The notes under the pieces were generated by a model. It did not search any database. It had not been told where the DNA came from and worked only from the letters and a program-made list of their open reading frames with translations. A stretch of 64,000 nt of DNA, from NCBI RefSeq assembly GCF_023283985.1, contig NZ_JAKIKU010000004.1, positions 310,001 through 374,000 of the forward strand, read 5' to 3'. Position numbers and translations under genes: made by a program. The DNA comes from Shewanella electrodiphila. Its GTDB lineage: Bacteria > Pseudomonadota > Gammaproteobacteria > Enterobacterales > Shewanellaceae. Below are positions 46,478 to 55,900 of the stretch, piece after piece (position 1 is the stretch's first letter; every line of letters begins with the position of its first letter).

Positions 46478-47062
46478 TTCCAAACTTCGTTTGGATTAAC
46501 GTCGTGGGTTTTCCACCCACACCCGAGCAAAAGGGAGTGGACGGCAACTCCCTCTTGCATCACCCTCGCCGCTCCGGCGAAATTTAAACAGCAAAATTTC
46601 CAACGGAGAATCATCCAGCTTTTAACATCGTTTGTAGCCAGCTTCGGCAAGCTTTAAAAATCACTAACGCATCCGATGGGGCGTCCCTTCCCCTCGAAAG
46701 CTAGCCAGACATCCATGTCTGGACTCACGTAATTTTCTTGCTTACCTCAATTCAAATTGAACATTCAAAGAAGATCAAGAGCACCTAAAAACCTACGTAT
46801 TCAATTTATCGCACAGACACAACACACGAACCTGCGGGCTCAATAGTCTCCGTTGGAAGTGTCCGAATGCGTTGAGCTAATTTGCGTGATGGAGGCAGGA
46901 CGCCTACATAGCCTCAGTTGAGCCATGGATGGCGCATCTGAGGCGGTAGCTAATTCGCTCTATAGCATGAAGAACAACACTTCGCCGGAGCGGCAAGGGA
47001 TGTCGAGAAGGGAAATGCTGTTGTTTCCCTTTCGTCTGGTGTGGGCGAAGCGCCACGACTTT
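46478..47062. repeat. Structured non-coding repeat element, copy 1 (about 560-585 bp)
   Basis: The body 46501-47059 starts GTCGTGG and ends CCACGAC. About 85 bases at each end form an imperfect long inverted repeat, in which both arms contain CCGCTCCGGCGAA, an AAAGGGA block and CCCACACC. Inner hairpins include CCAGACATCCATGTCTGG and GCCTCAG...CTGAGGC. A second copy follows directly, in the same orientation. No coding frame is conserved between copies. It may be a non-autonomous mobile element or a structured RNA. Confidence 0.9.
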
Positions 47063-47079
47063 ATTTCTTATTTCCATAC

Positions 47080-47669
47080 TTCCAAACTTCGTTTGGATTA
47101 ACATCGTGGGTTGTCCACCCACACCCGAGCAAAAGGGAGTGGACGGCAACTCCCTCTTGCATCACCCTCACCGCTCCGGCGAAATTTAAACAGCAAAATT
47201 TCCAACGGAGAATCATCTAGCGTTAACCATCTTTTGAAGTCTTCTTCGGTAAGCTGTAAAAATCACTAACGCTTACGATGGGGCGTCCCTTCCCCTCGAA
47301 AGCTAGCCAGACATCCATGTCTGGACTCACGCGATTTTCTTGCTTACCTCAATTCAAATTGAACATTCATAGAAGACCAAAAGCATATAAAATGTTTTAG
47401 CAAGGGATCAATCAACATCTTGGAATCTACAGATGAACCTGCAGGCACAATAGACTCCGCTGGAAGTGTCCGAATGCGTTGAGCTAATTTGCGTGATGGA
47501 GGCAGGACGCCGACATAGCCTCAGTTGAGCCATGGATGGCGAATCTGAGGCGGTAGCTAATTCGCTCTATAGCATGAGGATCAACACTTCGTCGGAGCGG
47601 CAAGGGATATCGAAAAGGGAAATGCTGTTGTTTCCCTTTCGTCGGGTGTGGGCGAAGCGCCACGACTTT
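47080..47669. repeat. Structured non-coding repeat element, copy 2
   Basis: This is a direct-orientation copy of 46478-47062, body 47103-47666. Both flanks are nearly identical to copy 1 over long blocks, while a central stretch (about 47370-47460 here, 46770-46860 in copy 1) is largely different. Confidence 0.9.
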
Positions 47670-47734
47670 GATCTACTTAATTAACTAACCTAATAAAATG
47701 ACTTCTATTGATAAAACCTAGCAAAGTCACCCAC

Positions 47735-47771
47735 AAAAAAACCAGCCACTTTTCCAAGTAGGCTGGTTTTT
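47735..47771 (-). terminator. Terminator of the prfB-lysS operon
   Basis: AAAAACCAGCC pairs with GGCTGGTTTTT around a 13-base loop, 37 bp past the lysS stop. On the minus strand a T run follows the stem. Confidence 0.88.
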
Positions 47772-47807
47772 AAATCGTGATTGTTAAGCCAACGGCTTAA
47801 CCAACAA

Positions 47808-49310
47808 TTACCCTTGTGGGCGCATCGCTGGGAACAAGATCACGTCACGGATGGTGTGCGTGTTAGTGAATAACATCACTAAACGATCGATACCAATACC
47901 TTGTCCTGCTGTTGGTGGTAAACCGTGCTCTAGGGCTGTGATGTAGTCTGCATCATAGAACATCGCTTCGTCATCACCAGCATCTTTTGCATCAACTTGC
48001 GCTTTAAAGCGGTTGTCTTGATCTTCTGCATCGTTAAGCTCAGAGAAACCATTTGCAACTTCACGGCCGCCGATAAAGAACTCAAAACGGTCGGTGATGA
48101 AGTGGTTGTCGTCGTTACGACGTGCAAGTGGTGAAATATCAGCTGGGTAACCGGTAATGAACGTAGGTTGCATTAACTGTGTCTCAGCGGTTTCACCAAA
48201 GATTTCTTCAAGTAGTTGACCACAAGTCCAGAATTTTTCGATAGTCATGCCAATGCTTTTCGCAAGGTTACGCATGAACTCAACGTCTTTAACTTCTTCG
48301 TAAGTCATAGACTGAATCGTTTCGTTGTCTGGGTTGTACTTCTTGATCGCATCTAACATGCTTAAACGCGCGTACGGGCCACCAAAGTCAACGGTGTGCT
48401 CGCCATATGGAAGTTGTGGTGAACCACAAAGTTCAGTGGCGATTGAGCTTAGCATTTCTTCAGTTAGATCCATTAGATCGTTGAAGTCAGCATACGCCAT
48501 ATAGAATTCCATCATAGTGAATTCTGGGTTATGACGTGGCGATAAACCTTCGTTACGGAAGTTACGGTTGATTTCAAATACTCGCTCAAAACCACCAACA
48601 ACTAAGCGCTTAAGGTAAAGCTCTGGTGCAATACGTAAGTACATTGCGATATCTAGCGCATTGTGATGCGTTTCGAATGGACGAGCTGAAGCTCCACCTG
48701 GGATGCTGTGCATCATTGGGGTTTCAACTTCCATGAACTCTTTTTTCACCATGAAGTTACGGATAGCCGAAACCACTTTTGAACGCATGATGAAGGCTTC
48801 ACGTGACTCTTCGTTAACGATTAAGTCAACATAACGCTGACGGTAACGAGTTTCTTGGTCTGTTAGGCCGTGGAATTTTTCTGGTAGCGGACGCAATGCT
48901 TTAGTGAGCAATTGGTACTGCTCCATGTTCACGTATAAGTCGCCTTTACCAGAAAGGTGAAGCTTACCTGTCACACCAATGATGTCACCGATATCTAAAC
49001 CTTGGAAAGTCGCTTTTAAATCTTTTTGAACATCTTTACCCGCGTATGCTTGGATGCGACCAGATACGTCTTGGATAACTAAGAACGGGCCACGTTTAGC
49101 CATAACACGACCAGCGATTGAACGCTGAACGTCCATGCCTTCAAGTTCTTCTTTAGTGTGATGACCGTATTCAGCTTGAATATCGGCGGCCTTGTGTTTT
49201 CGATCGAAGTTATTTGGGTGACCATTTGCTGGGCAGTTTTCGCGGATGTGGTCTAACTTCGCGCGGCGCTCTGCAATTAACTTGTTTTCGTCTTGAGTTT
49301 GTTCAGTCAT
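47808..49310 (-). CDS. lysS: Lysyl-tRNA synthetase, class II
   Basis: Charges tRNA-Lys in the cytoplasm. 500 residues. The N-terminal OB-fold anticodon domain (about 60-145, with [24 protein letters not shown]) precedes the class II core: motif 1 around [21 protein letters not shown], motif 2 [26 protein letters not shown] (about 255-280) and motif 3 [19 protein letters not shown] near the C-terminus. It lies 12 bp behind prfB, the classical prfB-lysS operon. Length is normal. Confidence 0.97.
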   Translation of the reverse strand: MTEQTQDENKLIAERRAKLDHIRENCPANGHPNNFDRKHKAADIQAEYGHHTKEELEGMDVQRSIAGRVMAKRGPFLVIQDVSGRIQAYAGKDVQKDLKATFQGLDIGDIIGVTGKLHLSGKGDLYVNMEQYQLLTKALRPLPEKFHGLTDQETRYRQRYVDLIVNEESREAFIMRSKVVSAIRNFMVKKEFMEVETPMMHSIPGGASARPFETHHNALDIAMYLRIAPELYLKRLVVGGFERVFEINRNFRNEGLSPRHNPEFTMMEFYMAYADFNDLMDLTEEMLSSIATELCGSPQLPYGEHTVDFGGPYARLSMLDAIKKYNPDNETIQSMTYEEVKDVEFMRNLAKSIGMTIEKFWTCGQLLEEIFGETAETQLMQPTFITGYPADISPLARRNDDNHFITDRFEFFIGGREVANGFSELNDAEDQDNRFKAQVDAKDAGDDEAMFYDADYITALEHGLPPTAGQGIGIDRLVMLFTNTHTIRDVILFPAMRPQG

Positions 49311-49322
49311 CTTCTTCTCTCG

Positions 49323-50421
49323 TTAAAGGCCAGATTTAAGGCTAGCTTCAATAAACTTGTCCAAGTCGCCATCTAAGACGCTTTGGGTATTTCGGTTTTC
49401 AACACCAGTACGTAAATCTTTAATACGGGCATCATCAAGTACGTATGAGCGGATTTGGCTGCCCCAACCAATATCTGATTTGGCATCTTCCGCGGCTTGC
49501 TTATCAGCATTTTGTTTGAGCATTTCTAGCTCAAACAATTTAGCTTTTAATTGTTTCATTGCAGCGTCACGGTTCTTATGTTGCGAACGGTCATTTTGAC
49601 ACTGCACGACGGTGTTCGTCGGTAAATGGGTAATACGAATTGCAGATTCGGTTTTGTTGACGTGCTGTCCACCCGCACCCGACGCACGGTAGGTATCGAC
49701 ACGCAAATCCGATGGATTGATATCAATCTCGATTGAATCATCAATTTCTGGATACACAAACACTGAGCAAAATGAAGTATGACGCTTACCTGACGAGTCA
49801 AATGGTGACTTACGCACTAAACGGTGAACACCAGTTTCTGTGCGCAGTGAACCAAAAGCATATTCGCCATTAAACTTGATGGTTGCGCCTTTAATACCGG
49901 CAACATCACCATCGGTAACTTCCATTAATTCAGGCTTGTAATCATGGGCTTCACCCCAACGTAAATACATACGTAGGATCATGTTAGCCCAGTCCTGCGC
50001 TTCGGTGCCGCCAGAACCTGATTGGATATCTAAATAACAGTTTGCTGCATCATGAGGGCCTGAGAACATACGACGGAACTCAAGTTCCTCTAAACGCTTC
50101 TCAAGATCTTCTAGTTCAGTGCTGGCATCGTTAAAAGTTTCTTCATCGTCTTCTTCAACGGCAAGTTCAACCAGTCCTTCAATATCTTCAAGACCACTGT
50201 CCATATCATCGATGGTTTTCACCACTGCTTCTAATGATGAACGTTCTTTACCTAAGGCTTGGGCGTTATCTGGATCGTTCCATACTTCGGCACTTTCAAG
50301 CTCTCTTGTGACTTCTTCTAAACGCTCTTGCTTAGCAGCGTAGTCAAAGATACCCCCGAAGAAGTTCGGTGCGGTCAGCGAGTTCCTTGATTTTGAATTT
50401 AACTGGGTTTACTTCAAACAT
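49323..50421 (-). CDS. prfB: Peptide chain release factor 2 (programmed +1 frameshift)
   Basis: RF2 terminates translation at UGA and UAA. The gene starts at the ATG at 50421 and encodes 25 codons ([19 protein letters not shown]... ...GYL) to an in-frame TGA at 50346-50344. A +1 slip at CTT-T-GAC then continues in the frame that ends at 49323, for a total of 365 residues, as in E. coli. SPF in RKSPFDSSG is the stop-codon recognition tripeptide, and GGQ in [16 protein letters not shown] is the catalytic loop. Automatic callers may begin at the internal ATG at 50225 and lose about 65 residues. It is followed 12 bp later by lysS. Confidence 0.97.
50343..50358 (-). promoter_or_regulatory. prfB +1 frameshift site
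   Basis: On the minus strand CGGGGGTATCTTTGAC contains a Shine-Dalgarno-like G run, three bases, the slippery CTT and the UGA-C stop context. Frameshifting is efficient when RF2 is scarce, giving autoregulation. Confidence 0.95.
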
Positions 50422-50690
50422 GATTATTTCTACTTTAATGGATATTTAGATTGCTGCAAACCGAGTATTCTAACCTATAGCAAGCGCTAAACCTAGGGGC
50501 AAGCACCCTCGTTTTAGTGACTTTTTATCACTTTATTGGTCTGTGCTAACTATCGGTTTAGATACGAGTATAAGGACAGCTATAAGTAGAGGTATAAGCA
50601 ACTGTGTAAGTATCGGTTAACAAGAAACCTAGCCTTTACGCTTATCACCTTCTAAAAGTCGCTCAATAGTAGATATTTACTGACATAAAA
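50422..50690. other. Gene-free promoter region of prfB
   Basis: About 270 bases between the chemoreceptor terminator and prfB hold the prfB-lysS promoter. I see no ORF or repeat that I can support here. Confidence 0.5.
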
Positions 50691-50718
50691 AAGACGACTC
50701 AACATTGTGAGTCGTCTT
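50691..50718 (-). terminator. Terminator of the chemoreceptor gene
   Basis: AAGACGACTCA and TGAGTCGTCTT form a perfect 11-bp stem with a 6-base loop. On the minus strand a TTTTTT run follows. Confidence 0.92.
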
Positions 50719-50782
50719 AATGGAGCGGGATTAAATTAACGTTTAAGTTAGCCCTAATAATAACCTTGTCATTAAGCCTTTT

Positions 50783-52447
50783 TTAGACCTTAAATTGACT
50801 TACTAACGTCGATAAATAATCACCAGAACTTGCTACAGAAGTACTCACCTCAGCTGCTTGCTGACTCGATGATAGCAACTCATTGACGATCTCTTGTACC
50901 GAGGTGATATTACGATTAATTTCTTCAGTCACTGAGCTTTGCTCTGTTGCGGCCGTAGCAATCTGAGTACTCATGTCGTTAATACTGGTCACCGATGAGG
51001 TTACAGCACCTAAACTTTCAGATATCGCTTTCGATGAATCCACCGAACGTATACCACTTTTCTGGCTTTGCTCCATCGCATCAACCGCTTGACCGACTAA
51101 CTTATGCAGTTCAGATAGCATTTCATTAATCTCAACGGTACTGGCTTGGGTTCGACTGGCTAAGCTACGCACCTCATCAGCAACTACCGCAAAGCCGCGA
51201 CCTTGCTCGCCTGCCCTTGCAGCTTCAATGGCTGCATTTAATGCCAGTAAATTGGTTTGCTCAGCAATGCCGCCAATAACTGTCAGCACTGAATTAATTT
51301 TTTTAGACTGCTCACTCAGCGAACTAATATTCTCTGCAGCGCCATCTATTTGCTTCATTAACAGCGAGACTTCATTTAATGAAATATCGACACAATCTTG
51401 TGCTTTAAGGACAAAGTCAGATGCGACATCTGTTGCCTCAGCCACACTGTTGGTGTTTTGCGCCACGTCATTTGCCGTAGCTGACATTTCAGTAATCGCT
51501 GTAACGATTTGATCGACTTCGCTGTTATGGCTATACAACTGATTTGAAATCGTCACAGTTTGATCGTTAATAGTTTTAGCCGCACCTTTGACTTCATCAG
51601 TGGCGCCGGATACTTCAGTAATAATCGCTTGGAGTTTTTCGACAAACAAATTAAATGCGATGCCTAGCTGCGCAATTTCGTCATGGCCATTGATCGCTAA
51701 ACGTTGAGTTAAATCCCCGTCACCGCTGGCAATGTCATTCAGTGAGTTAGCCATATTTTGGATCGGTTGTACCATTCGATGTGCAATTACCACCAGGGCT
51801 GATGCGGTTATCACGCCTAATATTGAGGTAATCAACAAAAAGAACATCACACTTTTGTTCATCTCTTCTTGCTGTAAGACCTGAAATTTTTCTATCACAC
51901 CTTCAATATCATCAATATAAGCGCCCGAACCTAACATCCAATTGGTATTCGGGATCATTACTGCATAACCGAGTTTTTCAGTTAACCCTTGGGTATTTGG
52001 CTTTTGATAATAGTAGGAAAAATTACCTTCACCCGATTTAGCAGCATTAAGCAAACCAACAATGATTTTGGTGCCATTGGGGTCGGCCATATCAATTTTA
52101 TTCTGCCCTTCTAGCTGTGGCTGCATCGGGTGAAAAATATTGACCCCTGCATCATCATAGATAAAAAAGTAACCAGCACTGCCAAAGCGTAAGTCCCTCA
52201 AAGCTTGATTCACATTACCTTGTGAGCCTAAATTAATTTGGTACTCAACAACGCCTTGAGCTATTTCAACAGCTTCTTTGAGCTGATTTTTGCGCTCTAA
52301 CACTAACTCATGTCGAAAATCTTTAATGTCACTATTAAGAGACTGCTGTTCGCCAATATAAAACAGCACTAACACAACGGTGAGAATTACAATAAGTGGA
52401 ATAAGAGAAAGCGCAAGAAGCTTATTTCGAAGAGATAACCGCAACAT
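50783..52447 (-). CDS. Methyl-accepting chemotaxis protein with sCache sensor
   Basis: Inner-membrane chemoreceptor, 554 residues from the ATG at 52447 (AAAGGT upstream). An ATG at 52492 would add 15 residues without a ribosome binding site. First membrane segment about 12-33. A periplasmic single-Cache domain (about 40-190, FGSAGYFFIYDDAGVNIFHPMQPQLEGQN and NWMLGSGAYIDDIEGVI) follows, then the second membrane segment (about 200-222), a HAMP domain, and a signalling hairpin with NLLALNAAIEAARAGEQGRGFAVVADEVRSLA. No C-terminal CheR-binding pentapeptide. The ligand is unknown; sCache domains often sense small organic acids. Confidence 0.93.
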   Translation of the reverse strand: MLRLSLRNKLLALSLIPLIVILTVVLVLFYIGEQQSLNSDIKDFRHELVLERKNQLKEAVEIAQGVVEYQINLGSQGNVNQALRDLRFGSAGYFFIYDDAGVNIFHPMQPQLEGQNKIDMADPNGTKIIVGLLNAAKSGEGNFSYYYQKPNTQGLTEKLGYAVMIPNTNWMLGSGAYIDDIEGVIEKFQVLQQEEMNKSVMFFLLITSILGVITASALVVIAHRMVQPIQNMANSLNDIASGDGDLTQRLAINGHDEIAQLGIAFNLFVEKLQAIITEVSGATDEVKGAAKTINDQTVTISNQLYSHNSEVDQIVTAITEMSATANDVAQNTNSVAEATDVASDFVLKAQDCVDISLNEVSLLMKQIDGAAENISSLSEQSKKINSVLTVIGGIAEQTNLLALNAAIEAARAGEQGRGFAVVADEVRSLASRTQASTVEINEMLSELHKLVGQAVDAMEQSQKSGIRSVDSSKAISESLGAVTSSVTSINDMSTQIATAATEQSSVTEEINRNITSVQEIVNELLSSSQQAAEVSTSVASSGDYLSTLVSQFKV

Positions 52448-52902
52448 ATAACTTACCTTTAAAAGTGATAACCTTTGAAGTATATATGTCATATTCAGAG
52501 CTGTTACATGAATATGACAATAACCGTAAGCTGATCACAAACATATCTTAATTGTGATACAAATTAGAAAAGTCTTAACAAGAAGTCACTAATAACATTA
52601 TTCCCACGCGCTTTTTTAGCTTATTTTTGTCGATTGGTTAGCAAGTTTTCTCCCAGTAAATTCTCTACAAAGCTGCCTTCTAAAGTGAGTGGAGATAACA
52701 CACTTCCCTCAAAATGAGACCTCGACCAGACACACGTTTTTTATTAACCGCTTTAGCGCACATAACAAACTTGAATGTGAAGCCGACTGCAAAAATAAAC
52801 ACCGCCTATCTCACTTCATTCTGTTCAGAACTAAATCAGTATATTTTGTAGTACTAATAAAAGGCTAATAAAGCCAATGATAAATTAAACAAGGCCTACA
52901 AG
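52448..52902. other. Gene-free region between chemoreceptor and formate dehydrogenase
   Basis: This 455-base divergent intergenic region must hold both promoters. TGATCACA and TTGTGATA half sites near 52540-52560 hint at CRP-type binding, but no clean palindrome is present. I see no gene or repeat in it. Confidence 0.45.
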
Positions 52903-55900
52903 ATGATTACACTCAAAATAGACGGCAAATCTTTGTCGGTTAATCGTGACAGGAATCTTCTCCAAGCTGCACATGATGCTGGCATTATCATTCCTAGCTT
53001 ATGCGACCCAAGCCAAGCAAGTTCAGCCCCTAATCCTGATAAACAAGATTGCGATCTTTGTGTGGTCGACATTAAAAATAATGACGGTAGCTGTCGTAAA
53101 GTAAAAGCCTGTAAAACCCTCGTTGCCGACAACATGCAAGTCACTACCCAAACGGCTGAATTAAGCGAGCTACGACGCAATGCGTTAACCCATATTTTGT
53201 CTGATCATTTTGCTGACTGTGAAGCGCCCTGTCAGCAAGCCTGTCCTGCCGGCGTTGATATTCAAAGTTATCTATTTCATATCGCTCAAGGTAATCACAC
53301 CGAAGCGGTAAAAGTAATTAAACAAACCTTGCCACTGCCGTTATCTATTGGCCGTGTGTGCCCTGCTTTTTGTGAAGCTGAATGTCGCCGTGGATTAGTA
53401 GATGAGCCCGTGGCGATTCGCCAATTAAAACGCCATGCAGCTGACTTAGATTTAGCTGATGAACACAGCTACCAAATTGAGCGTAAACCCGATACAGGCA
53501 AAAAAGTAGCCATTATCGGTAGTGGTCCAGCGGGCTTAAGTGCGGGTTACTTTTTAGCAAACCAAGGCCATAACGTCAGTATTATTGAGTCTATGCCCCA
53601 AGCTGGCGGCTGGCTACGTTATGGCATTCCTGAGTATCGTTTACCAAAAGATATACTCGATAAAGAAATTGCCTTACTGACTGATAATGGCCTTAACATT
53701 CAAACCAATACTCGCCTCGGCGAAGATGTTCATTTAAAGCAATTAACTGACGATTTTGATGCGGTTTGTTTAGCTATTGGCGCGCAAAAAGCGGTACCGA
53801 TGAATTACCCAGGTAGCGAACTCAAAGGCTGTTATTTAGGCGTTGATTATTTACGTGATTACTGCACTGATAAAAGTTATGCCGTGGGTAAAAAAGTTGC
53901 CGTAATTGGTGGCGGTAATACCGCGATTGATTGCGCGCGCACCGCAGTGCGAGCAGGCCATGATGTCACCTTAATCTATCGCCGTACTCGCGATGCTATG
54001 CCTGCAGAGCCCTATGAAGTACATGAAGCTGAAGTTGAAGGGGTTAAATTTCACTTTTTGACCAACCCAGTTAAAAACATTAGCGATGAAAATGGTCAAG
54101 TTAACGCGATAGAGCTTGCAACAATGGTATTAGGCGAGCCAGACAGCTCAGGACGTCGCTCGCCAAAAGCCAGTGGCGAAACCTTTATTGAAGCGTTTGA
54201 TACTGTTATCGCAGCTGTGTCGCAAACACCAGACATGAGCTTTTTAGAACACCCTGACAGCTATCTAACCAGTGGCGAAATCGCTCTAAGCCGCTGGAAT
54301 ACCTTTATTGGTTGTGAGCACACCATGTCTGCGGGGGTTGAAAAGTTATTTGTTATTGGTGACTCACGCACTGGCCCAGCCACGGCTGTTGCTGCAATTG
54401 GTGATGGCCGTAAGGCCGCGATTGCTATTGATAAGTTGCTGCACCAAGGTTTAAGTTGTGAATTAACCCCACAGCAGTTTAATGCGACTAAAGCCGCAAA
54501 AACCAATTCTTTAAGCGCTGAATTATACCCAAATACGCAAGCAGAACCGCGCTATAAAATGGCTGAACTCACTGCTATCGAACGCCAACTTAACTTCAAT
54601 GAAGTTGAACAAGGCTTTGAGCACACTGAGGCGATGAAAGAAGCGGCTCGTTGTCTTGAGTGTGCTTGTCAGGCCAATACCGATTGTAAGCTGCGTGACT
54701 ATGCCACTGAATATCATGTTGATGCTAAAGCACTCGACACCAGCAAGATGCAGCAATTTTCAGTAGATAAAACCAGTCCGTTTATTCAGTTTGATGCCAA
54801 CCGCTGTATTAGCTGCGGCAAGTGTGTTGATATCTGTGGTCAGCAGAGCGGTCATAATGCGATAAAGTTTGAACAAGACTGCTTCCAAGCTTTACCAAAC
54901 AGTCACGATACTGAACGCCAAGCACCAAGAGTTGGTTTTAATGTCACTATGGCTGACAGTGATTGTGTTCAATGTGGTAACTGTGTGCAAGTTTGTCCAA
55001 CAGGCGCATTAGTTGATGCCCGCGATAAACGTCAAGGCTCAACTGAAGAGTTAAACACCACTTCAACCATTTGTACTTATTGCGGTGTGGGTTGTCGCAT
55101 TAATGTCAGTGTGTCGCCAACAACAGGCAATATTTGCCATGTTGAAGGCAGCAATGATTCAGATGTGAATGAGGGGATGCTGTGTGTTAAAGGTCGTTTT
55201 GGCTATGACTTTATTCAAAGTGATCAACGCTTAACCACGCCGCTTATGCGTAAAAATGGTGAGTTAATTCCTTGCAGTTGGGATGAAGCCATCGACACGA
55301 TTGCAGATAAGTTAACCCAAATAAAAGCCAACAAAGGCGGCGATGCCATTGCCACCTTAGCCTCTGCAAAAGCCACTAATGAAGATAATTATTTACTGCA
55401 AAAATTTGTTCGTAGCATATTAGGGACTAACAACGTCGATCATTGTGCGCGTTTATGTCACGCCAGCACAGTATCGGCGCTGCAACAAAGTCTAGGTAGC
55501 GGCGCGATGACAGGCGATATTCCTGGGATCAAAGAATCTGATTTAATCTTTATTTTGGGTTCAGACACCTGTAATGCTCACCCGATTATTGCCTCGAAGA
55601 TCAAACAAGCGATCCGCCATCACGGTGCACGTTTAATGGTGGCCGATCCTAAACGCGTGTCGATTGCCGATGAAGCAGAGCTTTATGTGGCGCAAAAGCC
55701 TGGCAGTGATGTGGCGCTTATTAATGCGATCATGGCTGAGATAATTCGCAACGACTGGCATGACAAAGCATATATTGCACAGCACACAGAAGGTTTTGAG
55801 GCTGTTATCGATACTGTGATGCGACCTGAATATACCTTAGATACTGCAGCGAAAGTCTGCGGCATCAGCGCTGATAACATTGCCAAAATGGCCAAATTAA

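Noticed and set aside
46459-46650. 63-residue minus-strand frame inside the structured repeat
   Set aside because: It is not conserved between the two element copies and is made of hairpin sequence.
46904-47149. 81-residue minus-strand frame spanning the junction of the two element copies
   Set aside because: It depends on the junction of two repeats and lacks a ribosome binding site.
52540-52575. CRP/FNR-like half sites before the formate dehydrogenase gene
   Set aside because: The halves (TGATCACA, TTGTGATA) are not arranged as a proper palindrome, so no site was called.
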